A stretch of 7,187 nucleotides of DNA from positions 1-7,187 of the forward strand of contig JAGRJB010000020.1 of NCBI GenBank assembly GCA_020442965.1, given 5' to 3'. The position numbers and the translations under genes were made by a program. This DNA comes from Pseudomonadales bacterium (GTDB lineage: Bacteria > Pseudomonadota > Gammaproteobacteria > Steroidobacterales > Steroidobacteraceae). This document shows positions 1 through 5,494 of the stretch, piece after piece. How positions within the stretch are numbered: position 1 is the first letter of the stretch; each line of letters begins with the position of its first letter. A model generated the notes under the pieces. The model had not been told where the DNA came from. It made no database searches and saw nothing but the letters and a program-made list of their open reading frames with translations.

Positions 1-81
1 CTGGTCGTAAAATCCGCCATGACAGCGCGCGGGCTCGAGTATGAGTTGACCGAGCTCACCCGCAACGCCGGCCACCTGTAG
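1..81 (+). CDS. 3' end of an unrecognised upstream gene (partial)
   Basis: Frame 1 is open from the window edge to a TAG at 79-81, giving 26 residues that end in TRNAGHL. The fragment is too short and lacks any motif I recognise, so I assign no function. It is read as coding because it is in the same direction as glnE and stops only 9 bases before the glnE start, the spacing expected for co-transcribed, translationally coupled genes. The alternative is that this is non-coding sequence with a chance open frame of 26 codons, which cannot be excluded from this window alone. Confidence 0.5.
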   Translation: MVVKSAMTARGLEYELTELTRNAGHL

Positions 82-90
82 AGCGGGCGC

Positions 91-2973
91 TTGTCGCCGG
101 AACTGCAACAGCAATTGGCGTCTGCTCGCGCGCAGCTGCGAGCGGATCCGCGCGCTGCAGCGGCGCTCGATGGCGCGTCAGCCAGCGTTCAAGAATCCGT
201 CGACCGTGTGCTGATTGGCAGCGATTTCGTTCTCAAGAGCTGTGTGCGCGATCCAGCGCTGCTCGAGTGGTTAGTGACCGGTGCAACGCTGACCGATCGG
301 AGGACGCCAGCGGCATTGCGGCTGGAACTTGGCGCAGAACTGACGATTGACGTCGACGATCCCGCCGACGACGCGTTGCTGATGACGCTCTTGCGCGCCG
401 TTAGACGACGCGAGATGGTACGGATTGCGTGGCGCGATCTCGCCGGTTGGGCTGATCTCGATGAGACCTTGGGTCAGCTTTCCACACTTGCCGATACGTT
501 GATTACGACCGCCGTACAGGCGGCCCGCGCAGGCCTGCTGCCGCTCTACGGCTTGCCGCGTGATGCCGCCGGTGCCGAGCAGTCATTGATCGTCGTTGCG
601 ATGGGCAAACTGGGCGGCGGCGAACTCAATTTCTCATCCGACGTCGATTTGATTTTTCTTTTTTCCACCGCGGGTGACACGGACGGTCGGCGCAGCATTT
701 CGAACGAGGAATATTTCACGCGGTTGGGCCGCCAGGCGATCAAACTAATGGATCAGCCGACCGCCGATGGCTTCGTGCTGCGCGTCGATATGCGGTTACG
801 CCCATTCGGCGACAGCGGCCCGCTGGTAGTCAGTGAGACATTTCTCGAGGACTACCTCGAAACGCATGGGCGTGACTGGGAGCGCTACGCGTGGGTCAAG
901 GCACGGGCGGTGACCGGTGCGTCGCAATACGGGTCGCTGTATGAGGCCGCCATTCGTCCGTTCGTCTATCGGCGCTATCTCGACTTCGGAGTGTTCGATG
1001 CGCTGCGGGATATGAAAGCGCTGATCGAACGCGAAGTTGCGCGGCGCGATTTGACCGAGCACGTCAAACTGGGTCCCGGCGGCATCCGTGAGATCGAGTT
1101 TATCGTACAGGCGATGCAGCTCATTCGTGGCGGACAGGATCGCAGGTTGCAGACGACCTCGTTGCGTACTGCTTTGCCAAGGCTGGTAGGTAGTCGATTA
1201 CTTGATCAGGAAACTGTCGACGAACTCGATGCCGCGTATGTGTTTCTGCGGCGCCTGGAGAATGCGCTGCAGATGGCCGATGATCAGCAGACTCACACGC
1301 TGCCGACTGATGTGTTAGCGCGGGAGCGACTCGCCGTGGCGCTCGGGTTTGTCGATTGGCCAGCGGCGGACGCTGCGCTCGCAATGCATCGCGCCAATGT
1401 GGTCAGGCAATTCCAGGCGCTGCTGTTCGCGAACGGACCGGCGCGCGAAGCGGGTCACGTGGGACCGGGTTCGTTCGCAGTGCTGTGGGAACAAGCCGCG
1501 AGCGCGGCGGAGTTCGGCGCTTCGTTCGAGCGCAACGGTATCGCCGACGCGGCCGACTGCGGCCGCCAGTTTGCCCAGTTTCGCAGCTCGAATCTCGTCA
1601 AGCGGCTCGATGCGACGGGCCGCAAGCGACTCGATGTGCTGATGGCGCTGATCGCAACCGAGCTAACGACTTGTGCCGAGCCGGCGGCAATCCTGCGCCG
1701 CGTGATCAGGATTCTCGAAGCGATTGGCGCGCGGTCGACGTACTTCTCGCTCTTGAATGAGAACGAAATCGCTCGTCGGCGACTGATCGAGTTGAGCGGC
1801 TACGGCGGGTTTCTCTCCAAGCAGATCGCTGCGGCACCCATTTTGCTCGATGAGCTGATCGACGAATCGCTCTACGGTCGGCTGCCCAGGCGCGCTGAGC
1901 TCATGCGCGACGTCACCGACAAGCTGGCGAGTATCGATGCCGATGATCCGGAGCGCGAAGTCGAGGCGCTGCGCCACTTCCAGCGAGCGGCTATTTTTCG
2001 CGTAGCCGTGTCGGATTTGTCAGGCCGGTTACCCCTGATGCGGATCAGCGATTATCTGACCGAGATCGCCGAGATCATCGTCGAGCACGCGATGCGACTC
2101 GCGTGGAAGCAGATGACGACTCAGTATGGCGTGCCGTGCTGTGGCATGGGCCCGGAGCGGCGAACCGTGCGCGTCTGCGCCGTGGGTTACGGCAAGCTAG
2201 GCGGCCGCGAGTTGGGGTATGGTTCGGATCTCGATCTGGTCTTTCTGCACGATTCGGTCGGCGAGGATCAGGAGACCGATGCGCCGAAGCCGGTAGACAA
2301 TCAGATGTTTTTCGTGCGTCTCGCCCAGCGCATCGTTCACATCCTGACGATGCATTCGTCCGCCGGACGCTTATACGAGGTGGACGTGCGTTTACGGCCG
2401 AGTGGCAAAGGGGGCTTGTTGATCACGCAGGTCGATGCCTTCGCTGAATACCAGCGCAATGAAGCGTGGACTTGGGAGCATCAGGCCTTGTTGCATGCAC
2501 GCGCAGTGGCTGGGGATCCTGAGCTGCAGGCGAGGTTCGAACGCGTGCGCACCGACATACTGTGCGGGAGTGTCAAACATGACACGCTGCGTAAGGATGT
2601 CGGCGACATGCGTGAGCGCATGCGACGCGAACTGTCCCGCTCGCAAGCCGGGCAGTTCGATGTCAAACAGGATCGCGGCGGTGTGGCCGACATCGAGTTC
2701 CTGGCGCAGTACTGGGCGCTCGCGTTCGCACCCCGCCACGCGGCGGTCGTCATGTACTCCGATACGATCCGCCAGCTCGAAACCGTGGCATCCGGGGGCT
2801 ACGTACCGCAGGCAACCGTAGATCAACTGACCGCAGCCTACCGCGCCTACCGGGCCCGGACGCATCGGTTGTCGCTAGAGGACCAGAAACCGATCGTTCC
2901 GACGACGGAATTCCAGACGGAGCGATCGAACGTCACGTCGATCTGGGAACAAACGCTCGGCGCCACCGTATAA
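91..2973 (+). CDS. glnE: Bifunctional glutamine synthetase adenylyltransferase / adenylyl-removing enzyme
   Basis: GlnE attaches AMP to, and removes it from, a conserved tyrosine of glutamine synthetase in the cytoplasm, under control of PII signalling and glutamine, and so sets nitrogen assimilation. The 960 residues match the family length (E. coli about 946). Both nucleotidyltransferase halves are visible. The N-terminal adenylyl-removing half has GKLGGGELNFSSDVDL at 172-187 (metal-binding D184, D186), VDMRLRPFGDSG at 232-243 and GPGGIREIEF at 328-337. The C-terminal adenylylating half repeats them as GKLGGRELGYGSDLDL at 701-716 (D713, D715), VDVRLRPSGKGG at 764-775 and DRGGVADIEF at 861-870. 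No key residue is missing, so both activities are expected. The start is a TTG 9 bases after the upstream stop. No better start lies before the conserved region around residue 40, and the Shine-Dalgarno sequence is weak, which suggests translational coupling to the upstream gene. Confidence 0.97.
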   Translation: MSPELQQQLASARAQLRADPRAAAALDGASASVQESVDRVLIGSDFVLKSCVRDPALLEWLVTGATLTDRRTPAALRLELGAELTIDVDDPADDALLMTLLRAVRRREMVRIAWRDLAGWADLDETLGQLSTLADTLITTAVQAARAGLLPLYGLPRDAAGAEQSLIVVAMGKLGGGELNFSSDVDLIFLFSTAGDTDGRRSISNEEYFTRLGRQAIKLMDQPTADGFVLRVDMRLRPFGDSGPLVVSETFLEDYLETHGRDWERYAWVKARAVTGASQYGSLYEAAIRPFVYRRYLDFGVFDALRDMKALIEREVARRDLTEHVKLGPGGIREIEFIVQAMQLIRGGQDRRLQTTSLRTALPRLVGSRLLDQETVDELDAAYVFLRRLENALQMADDQQTHTLPTDVLARERLAVALGFVDWPAADAALAMHRANVVRQFQALLFANGPAREAGHVGPGSFAVLWEQAASAAEFGASFERNGIADAADCGRQFAQFRSSNLVKRLDATGRKRLDVLMALIATELTTCAEPAAILRRVIRILEAIGARSTYFSLLNENEIARRRLIELSGYGGFLSKQIAAAPILLDELIDESLYGRLPRRAELMRDVTDKLASIDADDPEREVEALRHFQRAAIFRVAVSDLSGRLPLMRISDYLTEIAEIIVEHAMRLAWKQMTTQYGVPCCGMGPERRTVRVCAVGYGKLGGRELGYGSDLDLVFLHDSVGEDQETDAPKPVDNQMFFVRLAQRIVHILTMHSSAGRLYEVDVRLRPSGKGGLLITQVDAFAEYQRNEAWTWEHQALLHARAVAGDPELQARFERVRTDILCGSVKHDTLRKDVGDMRERMRRELSRSQAGQFDVKQDRGGVADIEFLAQYWALAFAPRHAAVVMYSDTIRQLETVASGGYVPQATVDQLTAAYRAYRARTHRLSLEDQKPIVPTTEFQTERSNVTSIWEQTLGATV

Positions 2974-2974
2974 T
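2946..2974 (+). promoter_or_regulatory. Candidate sigma-70 promoter at the end of glnE, possibly leaderless
   Basis: A perfect TATAAT (2969-2974) overlaps the glnE stop codon, with GGAACA (2946-2951, three matches to TTGACA) exactly 17 bases upstream. Transcription starting about 7 bases after the -10 box would begin at or next to the ATG at 2981. That would give a leaderless mRNA for the zinc-finger gene, which indeed has no visible Shine-Dalgarno sequence. TATAAT is uncommon in DNA this GC-rich, but here it arises from a Val codon plus the TAA stop, so chance is possible. Confidence 0.35.
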
Positions 2975-2980
2975 CCGCGC

Positions 2981-3190
2981 ATGGCCCCTGTTCAGACCAA
3001 CCAGAAACTCATGCTACCGAACGCGCAGAACGAATACGTCGTCGAGCCGGGCGATCTGCCGCTCGCCTGTCCGATGCCGGAAATGGCGCTGTGGAACTCG
3101 CATCCGCGCGTCTATCTGCCAATCGAGGCTACCGGCTGGGCCAAATGTCCTTATTGCAGCGCCGAATACACGCTGCAGCGCGCTGGCTAA
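2981..3190 (+). CDS. Small CHCC-type zinc-finger protein (zf-CHCC / NDUFS6-like domain)
   Basis: This 69-residue protein has four likely zinc ligands in the order Cys30, His41, Cys56, Cys59 (spacing C-x10-H-x14-C-x2-C). They sit in the family-typical contexts PLACPMPEMALWNSHPRVYL (28-46 region) and KCPYCSAEY (55-63). This is the zf-CHCC family, which is common in proteobacteria and related to the zinc-binding domain of mitochondrial complex I subunit NDUFS6. The role of the stand-alone bacterial proteins is not established. There is no signal peptide or membrane segment, so it is probably cytoplasmic. The gene follows glnE after 7 bases and may be read through from it or from the TATAAT promoter at the glnE end. 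ATG at 2981 is chosen because it is adjacent to glnE. The ATG at 3011 (residue 11) is also possible, since the conserved region begins only near residue 17. Neither has a clear ribosome binding site. Confidence 0.88.
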   Translation: MAPVQTNQKLMLPNAQNEYVVEPGDLPLACPMPEMALWNSHPRVYLPIEATGWAKCPYCSAEYTLQRAG

Positions 3191-3199
3191 CCAACAGTT

Positions 3200-3216
3200 C
3201 CGCAGCGGCGCTGCGG
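3200..3216. terminator. Candidate hairpin between convergent genes
   Basis: A perfect 7-bp inverted repeat, CCGCAGC (3200-3206) and GCTGCGG (3210-3216), flanks a GGC loop in the 34-base gap between the zinc-finger gene and the DUF6165 gene, which point towards each other. The position suits a bidirectional terminator. No U-run follows on the plus strand (GCGCGTG). On the minus strand the downstream bases GAACTGTTGGTT are only mildly T-rich. It is therefore not a canonical intrinsic terminator, and a stem of this kind can also occur by chance in GC-rich DNA. Confidence 0.4.
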
Positions 3217-3224
3217 GCGCGTGC

Positions 3225-3620
3225 TCACGCTGTATACGGTTGGTAGGATTTTTCTTCGACGATCGCCGAGCCCAACTGCACATTGATGCGCCTTTTCACG
3301 GCGGCGCGCTCGTCGTTCGTCACATAGACGGCGCGCGCCAGCTCGATGAAACGCGCGTCAAATTCCTTGGCGCGTTCTTTGTCACGAATCTCGTCCTCAA
3401 TGTCCCACAGCCGCGTGTTGATGCGCAGCAACGCCGCTTCGTCCGCGACGACACTCGCAGTCGCCGCGCCCGAGTTGCGCCAGGTCGACTCGAGCAAGGT
3501 GAGTTCGTGCTGCACGTTGGCAGTCTTGGCGGCGTCAGTGAAGCGCGCGACCTTGATCCGCAAGATGGTGATCTTGTCGAGCAGTTCGCCCGGTGACACT
3601 GGAACCAGAATTTCTTTCAT
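3225..3620 (-). CDS. DUF6165 family protein, coupled to the heptosyltransferase gene
   Basis: This is a 131-residue soluble protein with no signal peptide or membrane segment. Its sequence pattern matches what I know as DUF6165: VSPGELLDKITILRIK at 8-23, INTRLWDIEDEIRDKE at 67-82, and a basic and acidic C-terminus with KRRIN (109-113), GSAI and EEKSY (122-126). The high content of Leu, Glu, Arg and Ala suggests mostly alpha-helix, perhaps helical hairpins. No catalytic motif is visible and the biochemical function is unknown to me. The start at 3620 is preferred because its ATG overlaps the TGA of the upstream heptosyltransferase gene (ATGA) and a GGAGG lies 10 bases before it. An in-frame start at 3644 would put that GGAGG inside the gene. 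The coupling suggests a role tied to lipopolysaccharide core synthesis, but that is inference from neighbourhood only. Confidence 0.85.
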   Translation of the reverse strand: MKEILVPVSPGELLDKITILRIKVARFTDAAKTANVQHELTLLESTWRNSGAATASVVADEAALLRINTRLWDIEDEIRDKERAKEFDARFIELARAVYVTNDERAAVKRRINVQLGSAIVEEKSYQPYTA

Positions 3621-4684
3621 TTCAGATCGGCCTCCGGCCACCATGCTAGCAGTTGGTCAAGCTTGGCACAGACCGCGTCGGCCGTAATCAGATCCATGAC
3701 GCCCGGCAGTTCGATCTTCCGGGACCACGCGAGTTCTGCGGCAGGGCGCCGCAGGAATTGCCGGGCCGCGGCATCGTACCGGTCGACACACCACTGTCTG
3801 GAGTGATACGGCCCACTGCGCGCCGGGTTGGTCGCGGCATAGAGCCCGAGCACCGGTGTGCCGACCATGGTCGCCATGTGCGCGGGTCCGGAGTCCGGCG
3901 AGAGGAGGGCGGTCGCGCGTGCCAGCAGCGCCAGAAGTTCGGGTAGTGTATCCGCCCCGATCTGATCGATGATGGGCACACTAACGACTCGCGCGATGGC
4001 TGCGCCGGTCTCGCGTTCGAGCGTGCTCGGTCCGCCCACCAGAATCACCCGCATGCCGTGTTTGCGCACCGCGTGCTCGGCGACTGCCGCATAGCCTGCA
4101 ACGGACCAGTTGCGCAGGCGATGGCTCGAGCAGGGGCTGATGACGAGCGTCGGCTGGTCGTCCGGGATCAACCGATCGGCGTAGGCGCGTGCTGCACTCG
4201 GCAGCGGCACGTTCCAATCGATCACGGTGTCACGGACGCCTACGGCTGTCGCAAAGCCCAGAAAGCTGTCGAGTACATGTTCGCGCTCACGCGGCGCGAT
4301 CCGTGCGTTGGTGAAGAGCCATTGCAATTCGCGCGCGCGCGCGCGATCGAACCCGAGTTTGATTGGCGCGGGGATGCAGCTCGCTACCAGGCTCGCACGT
4401 AGTGCCAGCTGTAAGTGCAGCAGCAGATCGAAGCTTCGCCCCCGCATAGCGGCTCGCAGCTCGCGCAGCGCGCCGAGTCCGGAACGCTTGTCCACGGTGA
4501 TAAACTCCACCTCCGGGATGAGGCGCATGAGTTTGGCCTCGACCTTGCCGATGACCCACGTGATGCGTGCGGCGGGCCACGCGCGTTGCACGGAGCGAAG
4601 CAGCGGCACGACGTGACAGGTGTCGCCGATCGCTGAGAGGCGCAGCAGGCACACGGTAGCTGGTGGTTTGGTCAGGGGGAACAT
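3617..4684 (-). CDS. opsX: Lipopolysaccharide heptosyltransferase I, OpsX-type (glycosyltransferase family 9)
   Basis: Heptosyltransferase I transfers L,D-heptose from ADP-heptose to Kdo of the growing lipopolysaccharide on the cytoplasmic side of the inner membrane. The 355-residue GT-B protein has the N-terminal family motif LLRLSAIGDTCH (13-24), where D21 corresponds to the expected catalytic base. The ADP-sugar-binding half has SPCSSHRLRNW (183-193) and SPDSGPAH (262-269), followed by GTPVLGLYA. The pattern LRLSAIGDTCH, ITWVIGK and SPCSS resembles Haemophilus OpsX, which acts on phosphorylated Kdo, more than enteric WaaC. That assignment is from memory and fits the divergent kdkA neighbour. 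ATG 4684 is chosen because it places the motif near the N-terminus. The frame stays open to 4882, but those residues are low-complexity and lie antisense to kdkA. No Shine-Dalgarno sequence is visible. It could be another GT9 heptosyltransferase. Confidence 0.88.
   Translation of the reverse strand: MFPLTKPPATVCLLRLSAIGDTCHVVPLLRSVQRAWPAARITWVIGKVEAKLMRLIPEVEFITVDKRSGLGALRELRAAMRGRSFDLLLHLQLALRASLVASCIPAPIKLGFDRARARELQWLFTNARIAPREREHVLDSFLGFATAVGVRDTVIDWNVPLPSAARAYADRLIPDDQPTLVISPCSSHRLRNWSVAGYAAVAEHAVRKHGMRVILVGGPSTLERETGAAIARVVSVPIIDQIGADTLPELLALLARATALLSPDSGPAHMATMVGTPVLGLYAATNPARSGPYHSRQWCVDRYDAAARQFLRRPAAELAWSRKIELPGVMDLITADAVCAKLDQLLAWWPEADLK
3631..3635 (-). promoter_or_regulatory. Ribosome binding site GGAGG for the DUF6165 gene
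   Basis: Read on the minus strand, GGAGG lies 10 bases before the ATG at 3620, inside the last codons of the heptosyltransferase gene. The spacing is slightly long. It supports the 3620 start over 3644 and indicates some independent initiation in addition to coupling through the ATGA overlap. Confidence 0.6.
4330..4345. repeat. (CG)8 dinucleotide tract inside the heptosyltransferase gene
   Basis: Sixteen bases of uninterrupted alternating C and G, encoding Arg-Ala-Arg-Ala-Arg (residues 114-118) and the first base of the next codon, Glu119, on the minus strand. The tract is in frame and does not disrupt the gene. It is a possible slippage or Z-DNA-forming site. In GC-rich coding DNA it may simply reflect Arg and Ala codon use. 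Confidence 0.9.
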
Positions 4685-4700
4685 TGGGCGTGAGAGCGAA

Positions 4701-4705
4701 AGAGG
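4701..4705 (+). promoter_or_regulatory. Ribosome binding site AGAGG for kdkA
   Basis: AGAGG, preceded by GCGAA, ends 7 bases before the GTG at 4713. This is the best-placed purine-rich site in the region and decides the kdkA start in favour of 4713 over the ATG at 4620, which would lie inside the divergent heptosyltransferase gene. Confidence 0.65.
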
Positions 4706-4712
4706 TTGCCTC

Positions 4713-5486
4713 GTGAGTGACAAATGGCCGGTCGGCGCCGAGGTGGATGAGGCCGCAATCGCGGGCGGCCGGATGCTATACGACACATCGCGGGCGAGCA
4801 ATTTTGGCGCTGAATGGTTCGAACCGGCGTTCTGGGAGCGAAGATCCGCGATCGAGGGGCGGGCGCGCGGACGTGGCAACACCCTGTTCGTGCGCCAGGG
4901 CCAGTACGCCTACGCGCTGCGGCACTATCGGCGCGGCGGTCTGATAGCCAAACTTTCCGGCGATCGATACTGGTGGCGCGGCGAGGATCTCACCCGACCG
5001 TTTGCCGAATGGTTTCTCACCTATCATCTATACCGTGCCGGGCTGCCAGTCCCGGCGCCGGTCGCTGCGCGCTACGTGAAGCGTGGACGTACCTACACCG
5101 GCGATCTGATCACCGCGCGCATCGAGAATGCCGAGTCGCTCGCTGGCGTGTTGACGCGAGAGCCGCTCGGGTTTTCCGCCTGGATCGCGGTCGGTCGATG
5201 TATTCGGCAGTTTCACGAGTCTGGTATTTATCATGCCGATCTCAATGCTCACAACCTGCTGTTACTGGGGCATGACACGGTGTATATGCTTGATTTCGAT
5301 CGCGGCGAGCTGCGCAAGCCAGGGTGGTGGCGCGACGCCAATCTCGTACGTCTGCGCCGTTCGCTCGAGAAAGTCACGATAGGATTGCCGCCCGAGCGCT
5401 TCACCGAAGACGACTGGCATTCGTTACTGGCTGGTTATCGTGAACCGGCACAACCGGCGGCGCTCCTGTCGGGCGCGACTGGTTAG
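4713..5486 (+). CDS. kdkA: 3-deoxy-D-manno-octulosonic acid (Kdo) kinase
   Basis: KdkA uses ATP to phosphorylate Kdo on lipid A precursors at position 4, at the cytoplasmic face of the inner membrane. The 257-residue protein has the family's atypical small-kinase layout: LYD at 22-24, WFEPAFW at 35-41 and RHYRRGG at 70-76 in the N-lobe; then a catalytic loop YHADLNAHN at 173-181 (D176, N181) and a metal-binding LDFDRG at 193-198 (D194, D196). All key residues are present. The GTG at 4713 is chosen for its AGAGG site and because family-like sequence begins just after it. The gene is divergent from the OpsX-like heptosyltransferase gene (28-base gap) and is followed by waaA after 8 bases, so kdkA-waaA is probably one operon. 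KdkA and OpsX-type enzymes act one after the other in Haemophilus, which matches this pairing. Confidence 0.92.
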   Translation: MSDKWPVGAEVDEAAIAGGRMLYDTSRASNFGAEWFEPAFWERRSAIEGRARGRGNTLFVRQGQYAYALRHYRRGGLIAKLSGDRYWWRGEDLTRPFAEWFLTYHLYRAGLPVPAPVAARYVKRGRTYTGDLITARIENAESLAGVLTREPLGFSAWIAVGRCIRQFHESGIYHADLNAHNLLLLGHDTVYMLDFDRGELRKPGWWRDANLVRLRRSLEKVTIGLPPERFTEDDWHSLLAGYREPAQPAALLSGATG

Positions 5487-5494
5487 GCCGACCA

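Noticed and set aside
172..870. Repeated motifs in glnE as a possible recent gene duplication or misassembly
   Set aside because: The two GKLGG...SDxDL halves are the ancient internal duplication found in all GlnE proteins. The nucleotide sequences of the halves have diverged widely. (Coordinates given are residue numbers of the two halves; in bases this is about 604-2700.)
2392..2865. 157-residue open frame on the minus strand within glnE
   Set aside because: It lies wholly antisense to the conserved adenylyltransferase domain of glnE, has no recognisable motif, and is typical of long antisense frames in GC-rich genes.
3240..3596. 118-residue plus-strand open frame opposite the DUF6165 gene
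   Set aside because: The minus-strand frame matches a known family and is coupled to its neighbour. The plus-strand frame is its shadow, with no ribosome binding site or motif.
3621..3644. Earlier DUF6165 start at 3644
   Set aside because: The eight extra residues are not family-like, and the GGAGG that serves the 3620 ATG would then lie inside the gene. The ATGA overlap also favours 3620.
4620..4712. Earlier kdkA start (ATG at 4620)
   Set aside because: It would overlap the divergent heptosyltransferase gene by 65 bases and encode an Arg-rich extension without family resemblance. GTG at 4713 has an AGAGG site at a good distance.
4696..4723. TTGTCA (complement of 4718-4723) as a -35 box for the heptosyltransferase gene
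   Set aside because: At 16-18 bases downstream the minus strand reads TTTCGC, TTCGCT or TCGCTC, all poor -10 matches, so the promoter is not supported.
4685..4882. N-terminal extension of the heptosyltransferase frame by 66 residues
   Set aside because: The extra residues lie antisense to kdkA, are low-complexity and Ser/Ala/Pro/Arg-rich, and precede the conserved GT9 N-terminus, which starts normally at 4684.
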